In this document: positions 57,628-64,000 of the stretch, piece after piece
Layout of the letters: each line of letters begins with the position of its first letter
Numbering within the stretch: position 1 is the first letter of the stretch
Assembly: GCA_964517005.1 (NCBI GenBank)
Contig: CAZFAJ010000001.1
Coordinates: 40,284-104,283 of the forward strand
Reading direction: 5' to 3'
DNA length: 64,000 bases
Source of the DNA: CAYVBJ01 sp964517005
GTDB taxonomy: Bacteria > Bacteroidota > Rhodothermia > Balneolales > Balneolaceae
The notes under the pieces: generated by a model
The model's input: only the letters and a program-made list of their open reading frames with translations
The model's database searches: none
Told to the model about the DNA's origin: nothing
Translations under genes and position numbers: made by a program

Positions 57628-59757
57628 TTAAGTGAGCACATATTTAACTTCCTGTATTTCAAACGAAAGCCGGTACCGGGTACCTTCATCAGACTCAATC
57701 TTCATCTCTGCATTCAGCTGACTCGCGAGAGTGTAAATCAGGGTCATGCCCAGTGATTTCTCCTTCAGTTCTTCAAAATTATCAGGCAACCCAACACCGT
57801 CATCCGCAATTACAAGTTCGATGTTTTCTCCTTTTTTCTTCAGTGATATCGAAATTGTTCCGGTTTTTCGTTCGTCAAATGCGTGTTTAAGAGCATTTGT
57901 CACAATCTCGTTCATGAGCAGTCCACAGGGAATTGCCTGGGTAATTGTAAACTCAACAGGGTCAGATTCAATTTCGATTTCAATCGGTTTATCTTTGGTT
58001 ATATGTGAATCTGCAATAACATCAATCAATTCCCCAATATATTTGCCAAACTTTATCACAGACAGGTTATCGCTTTGGTAAAGTTTTTCATGAATTAAAG
58101 CCATGGAGTTAATTCTGAGCTGGCTGTCTCGCAAAACCGTTTTAGCCTCTTCGTTATCAGTATTTTGCACCTGAAGTTCCAATAAGCCAGTGATAACGGC
58201 AAGATTGTTTTTTACACGATGATGGATCTCAGCAAGTAAAATCTCTTTTTCTTTCAGGCTCTCTTTGATTTTCTGCTCAGCTTTTCTTCTTTCTGTGATA
58301 TCAACATAAATACCATAAATACCGATAATTTTTTGATCCACCCGAACCGGAACACCATAGATCAGTACATCCACAATTTCCCCGTCTTTTCTTTTTCGGT
58401 ATGTGATTACCTCAAATGTGACCTGGCTTCGCGATAGCTTGGAAGCTTCTTCCTTTTTCTCATCCGGTACAATAATTTTATCAAGAGATACTTCTTTGAT
58501 CTCCTGTTCATTAAAACCGAATATCTGTTCAAATGAACTATTTACCAATTGTACATCTTTATGTTCATTCAGCAGCGCAATTCCAACGGGTGCATTCTGA
58601 AAGAGCTGCCGGAAAAGCTGTTCGTTTTGTCTCACTTCCTGTTCACGTTCATACCTTTCAGATATATCTCTGGCAATGGCAATCACTACCGGTTTTCCAA
58701 AATATTTCCCCGGGTTCAATTGCAGCTCCTTTGGGAAAATTTCACCGTTCTTTCTCTTTCCCCACCATTCAAATTGCTGAACATCTCCATTCAGTGCCTT
58801 TCCCATACGGCTGTAAGTCAGATTCATATCCACCTTTCCCGGTGCACCTAAAAAATCGGGTGTGTTTCCGATAAATTTTTCCCTCGAATATCCATACATA
58901 CGTTCTGCACCCTGATTCACTTCTAAAAAACGCCCCTCCTCGTCGAGAATATACATTGCATCCTGAATGGAGCTAAAAAGAACTTTATAACTTTCAATCG
59001 ACTCTTTCAATTTTTGCTCTGCCACTCTCTTATCTGTAATATCTTCAACAAGCGAATAAATACTGATCAGATTTCGGTCCAGATCATAAATAGCGGCATT
59101 GTGCCAGTTGCAATAGATCGTGCTGCCGCCTTTTGTTTTGTTTTCGGATTCAGTGCTAAAGTAATTTTTGCCCTTTGTTATAAAATCGGATAGCTGCTTT
59201 TCAACAAACTCCTTATTTTTGACCGGAAGAAGCCCGATATCAAATAAATTTTTTCTTCGAACCTCTTCAAATTCCCATCCAAAAATCTCTTTCGCTTTAT
59301 CGGACCAATCCCGGACGTTAAAATTTTTATCCCATTCAATCATCGCCATGGGGATATGTGCCCGTACACTTTCGATCCTGGGAAGCAGGGCAAGGTTCTT
59401 TTTTTTATCCCTGATAATTGAATCAACTACATGGGCAATGGTAAATTGAACTGGATTACCCTCCTGATGAATCAGATGGCTGGTTAACTGAACATAAAAC
59501 TTGTTACCCTCACGGTCTGCATGCATCCATATAGCAGACGGATTAAACATTTCCTTATCGATTCCATCAAGATCTTCCGGTTTTATCTTACTGCCCAGGT
59601 CGGTAAAATGCATTCTTTGGAATTCCTTTTTGGAATAGCCATATCTCTCCAGTGCGGCTTCATTTACATCAATAATTTCAAATGTATAATAGTTATAAAG
59701 AAACATTGGCTCTTTATCAAAGAAAGAGAATTGCTTCGGCTTGCTAAAAATACTCAT
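57628..59757 (-). CDS. Multi-PAS sensor histidine kinase (HisKA_2 / HWE-like type)
   Basis: I start at ATG 59757 (MSIFSKPKQF); the frame also allows GTG at 59766. The protein has about 709 residues and no transmembrane segment, so it is a soluble cytoplasmic sensor. It carries about four PAS domains: residues about 15-115 ('EIIDVNEAALERYGYSKKEF'), 130-245 ('EWDKNFNVRDWSDKAKEIFG'), 260-375 ('MYILDEEGRFLEVNQGAERM') and 385-500 ('GIALLNEHKDVQLVNSSFEQ', with a PAC segment). A HisKA_2 dimerisation domain has phospho-acceptor His in 'LLAEIHHRVKNNLAVITGLL'. The ATPase domain has 'LLMNEIVTNALKHAFDERKT' and 'VIADDGVGLPDNF'. No response regulator is adjacent. Ligands for the PAS domains are unknown. 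Confidence 0.92.
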   Translation of the reverse strand: MSIFSKPKQFSFFDKEPMFLYNYYTFEIIDVNEAALERYGYSKKEFQRMHFTDLGSKIKPEDLDGIDKEMFNPSAIWMHADREGNKFYVQLTSHLIHQEGNPVQFTIAHVVDSIIRDKKKNLALLPRIESVRAHIPMAMIEWDKNFNVRDWSDKAKEIFGWEFEEVRRKNLFDIGLLPVKNKEFVEKQLSDFITKGKNYFSTESENKTKGGSTIYCNWHNAAIYDLDRNLISIYSLVEDITDKRVAEQKLKESIESYKVLFSSIQDAMYILDEEGRFLEVNQGAERMYGYSREKFIGNTPDFLGAPGKVDMNLTYSRMGKALNGDVQQFEWWGKRKNGEIFPKELQLNPGKYFGKPVVIAIARDISERYEREQEVRQNEQLFRQLFQNAPVGIALLNEHKDVQLVNSSFEQIFGFNEQEIKEVSLDKIIVPDEKKEEASKLSRSQVTFEVITYRKRKDGEIVDVLIYGVPVRVDQKIIGIYGIYVDITERRKAEQKIKESLKEKEILLAEIHHRVKNNLAVITGLLELQVQNTDNEEAKTVLRDSQLRINSMALIHEKLYQSDNLSVIKFGKYIGELIDVIADSHITKDKPIEIEIESDPVEFTITQAIPCGLLMNEIVTNALKHAFDERKTGTISISLKKKGENIELVIADDGVGLPDNFEELKEKSLGMTLIYTLASQLNAEMKIESDEGTRYRLSFEIQEVKYVLT

Positions 59758-60125
59758 AGATTGCACACCATTAATTTTGAAATCGACTAAGTTAACTTCT
59801 CTATTTTGTTTCCAACAAATTTACCAAACACGTTGAACAGGAATTTCTCTAAATTAAGAAATATTACAGTTTATCTTCCACATATTTGATATCAAGATTT
59901 ATTTCCTTTCTGTATCTTTATTCTTAAGCTTTTCAATAAAACAAAACACAGATTCAGCTGCATCATCTTCAAATTATAAGTTTATCCATACCTCTTCTTT
60001 TTGTATTTTAGGTAACAGATAATCGTAAAATTTTGAATGTCATTTTTGATTTAGCATAAATGTCCATTCACAAGAAATAGTTTACTAGTAAACGTTACAC
60101 AGAAATATCTCCTATTAAACCACAA
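59758..60125. promoter_or_regulatory. Divergent intergenic region with a 14-bp palindrome upstream of thrS
   Basis: This 368-base space between the histidine kinase and thrS is AT-rich and has no gene. Near the thrS end, GTTTACTAGTAAAC (60080-60093) is a perfect palindrome 32 bases before the thrS ATG. It could be an operator or form a short hairpin in the mRNA leader. A T-box or other named riboswitch is not evident. Confidence 0.4.
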
Positions 60126-62239
60126 ATGGCCGAAGACCAAATTACGCTCACCTTACCTGACGGTTCTCAAAAAAGTTTCCCGAAAAATATTACCGGATAC
60201 CAGGTTGCCGAATCAATCTCTAAAGGACTTGCCAGAAACGCTTTAAGCATTACTGTAAATGATGAGATTTATGATCTGGACAGGCCAATTAAGGAGGATG
60301 CAGAAATTACCATAAATACCTGGGATTCCGAAGACGGCCAGTACACGTTTTGGCATTCATCGGCCCATCTGCTTGCCGAGGCTGTACAGGAGATCTATCC
60401 GGAAGCCAAATTCGGTATTGGTCCACCCATAGAAAACGGGTTTTATTATGATATTGATTTTGGTAAGAAGGCTATCTCGCAGGAAGATCTTCCGGAAGTT
60501 GAAGAAAAAATGATTGAGCTGGCCAGGAAGAAGTCTGAATTCAAGCGCAGGGAAGTCAGCAAAAAAGAAGCGCTTGAATATTACAAAAACGAGAAGAAAA
60601 ATGAGTATAAAGNNNNNNNNNNNNNNNNNNNNNNNNNNNNNNNNNNNNNNNNNNNNNNNNNNNNNNNNNNNNNNNNNNNNNNNNNNNNNNNNNNNNNNNN
60701 NNNNNNNNNNNNAGCAAAAAAGAAGCGCTTGAATATTACAAAAACGAGAAGAAAAATGAGTATAAAGTTGACCTGATCAAGGATCTGGAAGATAATACCA
60801 TCACCTTCTACACACAGGGAAATTTTACAGATCTGTGCAAAGGACCGCATATTCCGCATACAGGCGATATTAAAGCTGTGAAATTAACAAATCTTGCAGG
60901 AGCTTACTGGCGTGGCGACGTAAACAGTAAACAGCTGACCCGGATATATGGCATCAGTTTTCCAAAACAGAAACTGCTTCAGCAATATATTGAACAGGTA
61001 GAAGAGGCCAAAAAACGGGATCATAAAAAACTGGGTAAAGAGCTTGGTATTTATCAGATGGATCCTCTTGTGGGCAGCGGCCTTCCTCTCTGGCTTCCGA
61101 ACGGTACCATTTTACGCCGGACTCTTGAAGCTTTTCTGAGAGATGAGCAAAAACGCAGAGGCTACAAAGAGGTAATCACTCCTCATATTGCCACTATTGA
61201 CCTGTATAAAATGTCGGGACACTACCCCTATTACAAGGATTCGCAATTTAACCCGATGGAGGTTGACGATCAGGAGTACATGCTGAAGCCGATGAATTGT
61301 CCTCATCATCACAGAATATATTCAAATGAACTGAGAAGTTACCGGGATCTGCCACTCAGGCTCGCTGAATTCGGAACTGTTTACCGGTATGAACAGTCAG
61401 GAGAGCTTAACGGACTTTCAAGGGTACGCGGATTCACGCAGGACGATGCTCATATTTACTGCACACACGATCAGCTTAAAGATGAAATAAAGAAAACGAT
61501 TGAACTGACTCAGTTTGTTTTTACAACGTTTGATATGCCGGTTGATATACGGCTCTCTTACCGAGATGAAAATGAAAAGAAATTCGGGGGAAAATCCGAA
61601 TTTTGGGAACGTGCAGAACGGGAAATCCGTGAAGTTGCCGATGAGATGAAACTCGACTACCGGATTTCCAAAGGTGAAGCCAGTTTTTACGGGCCAAAAA
61701 TAGATTTTATTATCCGTGATGCAATTGGCAGAAAATGGCAGCTCGGAACTGTACAGGTTGACTATGTGATGCCTGAGAGGTTTGATTTGACCTATATTGG
61801 TTCTGATAACAACAAGCACCGGCCTGTGATTATCCATCGCGCACCTTTTGGATCCATGGAACGATTTGCCGGCATACTCATTGAGCACTTCGCCGGTGAT
61901 TTTCCCCTTTGGCTTTCTCCTCTTCAGGTAAAGGTGCTTCCCGTATCGGATGATTATATTCCGTATGCACAACATTGTGTGGAAAAATTGCAGGAGCAGA
62001 ATATTCGTGTTGAGCTGGATGAACGCAGTGAAATGATCGGCGGTAAAATAAGAGATGCTGAAAACGCGAAAATTCCTTATATGTTCATAGTCGGTGCCCG
62101 GGAAGAAAAAGAAAAAACCGTTTCAGTACGCCGGCACAAAAAAGGAGATATTGGAACTTATTTACTAAATGATTTTATTACTACTATTGACAAGGAAATT
62201 TCAAACAGAGATCTTCCGCCAACTTATAACAAAAATTAA
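60126..62239 (+). CDS. thrS: Threonyl-tRNA synthetase (split only by an assembly artefact)
   Basis: It charges tRNA-Thr with threonine and edits serine. The first 162 codons (60126-60612) carry the TGS domain ('ITLTLPDGSQKSFPKNITGY') and the start of the editing domain ('TFWHSSAHLLAEAVQEIYPE'). After the N run and a repeated 55-bp flank, the frame resumes at 60768 as 'VDLIKDLEDNTITFYTQGNF', 'DLCKGPHIPHTG' and the catalytic core 'MSGHYPYYKDSQFNPMEVDD', 'LKPMNCPHHHRIYSNELRSY' and 'APFGSMERFAGILIEH', then the anticodon-binding domain. Removing the Ns and one 55-bp copy (155 bases) joins them in one frame as 652 residues, the normal ThrRS length. infC follows 11 bases downstream. Confidence 0.95.
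60613..60712. other. Assembly pseudo-gap (100 N) inside thrS, flanked by a 55-bp duplication
   Basis: The 55 bases at 60558-60612 recur exactly at 60713-60767 on the other side of the N run. Reading through as written shifts the frame, while deleting 155 bases gives an uninterrupted ThrRS. This shows the Ns do not stand for missing sequence. Confidence 0.93.
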
Positions 62240-62240
62240 C

Positions 62241-62253
62241 GAGGTAACTTATC
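62241..62253 (+). promoter_or_regulatory. infC: infC ribosome-binding site and ATC start codon
   Basis: GAGGT (62241-62245) is followed after 5 bases by ATC (62251-62253). The reading frame of infC is closed by TAA at 62245-62247, and no ATG, GTG or TTG lies between that stop and the conserved IF-3 sequence. ATC is thus the likely start. Rare AUU/AUC/AUA starts on infC are a known device by which IF-3, which rejects such codons, limits its own synthesis. Confidence 0.8.
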
Positions 62254-62793
62254 GCAAGACGTAATTTCAGCCGCCGGAGAAGAAATGACGACCGGCCAAA
62301 TATCAATGATGAAATCCGTTCTTCTAAAGTACGAGTAATTAAGCCTGATGATGATCATGAAATAGTTGATATTGACAGAGCTATAGAAATAGCAGAATCT
62401 TACAATCTTGATCTGGTTGAGATTGCACCCGATGCAAGGCCACCGGTATGCAAGGTGATCGATTTTGGCAAATTCATGTACGAAAAAAAGAAAAAAGAGA
62501 AAGAAGCCAAAAAGAAACAGCATACGATCCAGGTCAAAGAACTTCGCTTCCGGCCAAATACGGACGATCATGATCTTGAATTTAAAACAAGGCATGCGCG
62601 TGAATTTCTGGAGGGCGGCGACAAAGTAAAAGCGACTGTTCAATTCAGGGGACGAGACATGCTTTATACTGATAAAGGCAAAGAGCTGTTAAACAACCTT
62701 GCTGAAGAGCTGAGTGATATCAGCAGTGTTGAATCGAGCCCGACTATGGAAGGCCGCAGAATGATCATGATTCTCTCGCCTGATAAAAGCTGA
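62251..62793 (+). CDS. infC: Translation initiation factor IF-3, with ATC start codon
   Basis: IF-3 keeps 30S subunits free and proofreads start-codon pairing. From the ATC at 62251 the protein has 180 residues. A basic N-terminal tail (ARRNFSRRRRNDDRPN) leads to the conserved 'INDEIRSSKVRVI', 'NLDLVEIAPDARPPVCKVID' and 'FGKFMYEKKKKEKEAKKKQH', then the C-terminal domain 'VKELRFRPNTDDHDLEFKTR' and 'VKATVQFRGRDMLYTDKGKE'. The only standard start codon in frame is a GTG at 62455, which would delete the whole N-terminal domain and cannot be right. It lies 11 bases after thrS, as in many bacteria. The usual followers rpmI and rplT are not found. Confidence 0.95.
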   Translation: MARRNFSRRRRNDDRPNINDEIRSSKVRVIKPDDDHEIVDIDRAIEIAESYNLDLVEIAPDARPPVCKVIDFGKFMYEKKKKEKEAKKKQHTIQVKELRFRPNTDDHDLEFKTRHAREFLEGGDKVKATVQFRGRDMLYTDKGKELLNNLAEELSDISSVESSPTMEGRRMIMILSPDKS

Positions 62794-62845
62794 TTTAAAC
62801 AGGTGGCCTCCATTTGAAATTATTACTGAATTCTTTGCAGGAGGA

Positions 62846-62974
62846 GTTTCACGCAAAGAAGGCAGAAAAATAGACACGTAAAGCGCGCAGTGAGTTTATA
62901 CCAAAACCTGCGTTGTGGTAGCCCGCATAATCTTTCTCCGCGGTCTCCGCACCTTCGCGATCTCAGCGTGAAAC
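62846..62974. repeat. Degenerate inverted-repeat element downstream of infC
   Basis: GTTTCACGC (62846-62854) and GCGTGAAAC (62966-62974) form a perfect 9-bp terminal inverted repeat around about 110 bases. The inside reads like the 'CGCAAAG-CGCAGAG-CGCGGAGAAA' type of intergenic repeat ('ACGCAAAGAAGGCAG', 'CTCCGCGGTCTCCGC'). No transposase is present and no target duplication is clear, so it resembles a MITE or decayed repeat. The remaining part of 62794-63154 has no gene. Confidence 0.5.
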
Positions 62975-63154
62975 CAGAACGAGATCTCTGCAAGAGTCGC
63001 ACACTACGTTCACGAGAAAATGCTCGCTAATAGAACACGAAAAATTTTGAGTTCATCTGCCTGTCTTTCGAAGGCTTCGACAAAATAAAGCCCGACCAGC
63101 TCTGTGAAATATGAATCAAAACAGGTTTTTGTTGAGGGCTGGTGGGGCGGTTTG

Positions 63155-64000
63155 CTACCCTCTCTTTTTCATCATTTTAAAGATGGATTTGAGCTCATCC
63201 CGCGGCATCAGTGTATCGATGAAATTGAACTGCCCGGCAGCTAATTTTTCTCCGCCATCGATGGTGACACATTCACCGGTTATGTACGGAGCCATTCCGG
63301 AGAGCAAGAACGCAGCAAGATTCGCAAGCTCCTCTTCGTCTCCGTATCGTCCTGCCGGTATTTTATCCAGAAATTTCTCTTCAAATTTCTTATCAGGCAG
63401 CAACCGGCTCCACGCTCCCTCCGTCGGGAACGGGCCGGGAGCAATCGCATTCAGCCTGATATTGTATTCTGCCCACTCATACGCAAGAGAACGCGTCATC
63501 GCCAGTACTCCCGCTTTGCTGCACGCAGAAGGCAGCACAAATGCAGATCCCGCATCTTCCGCATAGGTGGTAACAATGTTAAGTATCGACCCCTCTTTTT
63601 TATGATCAATCAGATAGTTTCCAAAGGCGTGCGTACAGTGAAAACTGCCATGAAGCACAATATCGATAATAACTTTAAACCCGCCGGGTGATAGATCCTC
63701 AGAAGCACTCAAAAAATTACCGGCCGCATTATTGACCAGGCCTTCCATCGACCCAAAATCAGAAACAATCTCTCCGGTCATCTCCTTTACCCTGTCGTAA
63801 TCCCGGACATCCGCCACATAATATTTTACCGATGATTCACTCCCGGATTTCTCAATATCAGTAACAGCATTTTTTAATTTTTCCTCCGTTCGTCCGCAGA
63901 TAGCAATATTTGCACCCAGTTCAGCAAACTTTTTTGCCATCGCCAAACCCAATCCGCTTCCGCCCCCGGTAATTAAGATGGTTTGATTTTGCAGAGTATC
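63155..64000 (-). CDS. 2,4-dienoyl-CoA reductase-like short-chain dehydrogenase (5' end outside window)
   Basis: This is an NAD(P)-dependent SDR whose frame runs off the right edge. The N-terminal visible part is 'QTILITGGGSGLGLAMAKKF', with the GGGSGLG cofactor motif, then 'ANIAICGRTEEKLKNAV', 'GLVNNAAGNFLSASEDLSPG' and 'NIRLNAIAPGPFPTEGAWSR'. In place of the usual YxxxK, the sequence is 'PSACSKAGVLAMTRSLAYEW', where Lys is kept and Tyr is Ser. This and 'NNAAGNF' are typical of the 2,4-dienoyl-CoA reductase (DECR) branch, which reduces unsaturated fatty acyl-CoAs for beta-oxidation. The C-terminus 'GECVTIDGGEKLAAGQFNF' is also like DECR. At least 281 residues are visible. Confidence 0.85.
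   Translation of the reverse strand, partial: DTLQNQTILITGGGSGLGLAMAKKFAELGANIAICGRTEEKLKNAVTDIEKSGSESSVKYYVADVRDYDRVKEMTGEIVSDFGSMEGLVNNAAGNFLSASEDLSPGGFKVIIDIVLHGSFHCTHAFGNYLIDHKKEGSILNIVTTYAEDAGSAFVLPSACSKAGVLAMTRSLAYEWAEYNIRLNAIAPGPFPTEGAWSRLLPDKKFEEKFLDKIPAGRYGDEEELANLAAFLLSGMAPYITGECVTIDGGEKLAAGQFNFIDTLMPRDELKSIFKMMKKRG

Noticed and set aside
60558..60767. The 55-bp direct repeats as the mark of a mobile element inserted in thrS
   Set aside because: The same repeat length occurs at the other pseudo-gap with different sequence, and thrS becomes perfectly intact on collapse. An assembly k-mer overlap explains both.
62455..62793. GTG 62455 as the infC start
   Set aside because: It would remove the entire conserved IF-3 N-terminal domain, which is present upstream in the same frame.
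1..64000. tRNA, rRNA, CRISPR, transposase and riboswitch signals
   Set aside because: Reading the intergenic spaces on both strands, I found no T-loop-like GGTTCGAATCC in a cloverleaf context, no regularly spaced repeats, no transposase frame and no recognisable riboswitch. A covariance-model search would be needed for a firm negative.

Overview
The window looks like a chromosomal segment of a Bacteroidota/Rhodothermota-type bacterium, most likely the Balneolaceae (Balneolota). The grounds are a SusC/SusD outer-membrane uptake locus, a type IX secretion (T9SS) sorting domain, many lipoproteins with short lipoboxes, a DUF5686 barrel protein, an IcmF-type fused mutase, and AT-leaning housekeeping genes. 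The taxonomic call is inferred from gene content and protein style, not from a marker search. Three runs of exactly 100 N show that this is a scaffolded draft assembly. I see no rRNA, tRNA, CRISPR array or insertion sequence.

Layout. 1-6052: the tail of an ABC ATPase gene, then leuS, a MltB-like lytic transglycosylase, and a minus-strand group of holA, an ECF sigma factor and a small possible anti-sigma gene. 6053-7748: a small accessory patch with a toxin-antitoxin-like pair whose PIN toxin gene is frameshifted, and an orphan lipoprotein. 7831-20145: asnS, an M16 peptidase, and the classical translation/RNA cluster read on the minus strand as rimP-nusA-infB-rbfA-truB-ribF-rpsO-pnp, with a terminator between rpsO and pnp. 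20348-28959: a DUF192 lipoprotein, fbp, coaE, nadB, prfB with a programmed +1 frameshift, an ElaB-like small membrane protein, and an ABC exporter half next to RNase Z. 29030-36966: the second ABC half, a renalase-like flavoprotein, an AtuA-family (DUF1446) protein and icmF.

37288-43411 is a minus-strand susC-susD-susE glycan uptake operon. Its SusD-like protein carries an extra ~200-residue tandem SusE/F-type domain, nearly a copy of the C-terminal half of the neighbouring SusE-like protein. A LacI-family-type operator palindrome lies upstream. 44013-47275 holds a DUF5686 barrel protein and a membrane protein with an HEAGH motif. 47534-52919 is a compact plus-strand set: DUF1800, DUF1501 (with Tat-like and T9SS signals) and two tandem WG-repeat lipoproteins. 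52977-57605 holds a sodium:solute symporter with its DUF4212 partner, a GH130-like lipoprotein and a PLP decarboxylase. 57628-64000 holds a multi-PAS histidine kinase, thrS, infC with an ATC start codon, a degenerate inverted-repeat element where rpmI-rplT would be expected, and a 2,4-dienoyl-CoA reductase-like SDR cut by the window end.

Assembly notes. The N runs at 43708 and 60613 are each flanked by the same 55-bp sequence on both sides, so they look like unmerged contig overlaps. Collapsing the second one restores a full-length thrS. The N run at 41921, inside susC, has no such duplication and is probably a genuine gap that removes part of the TonB-dependent receptor.
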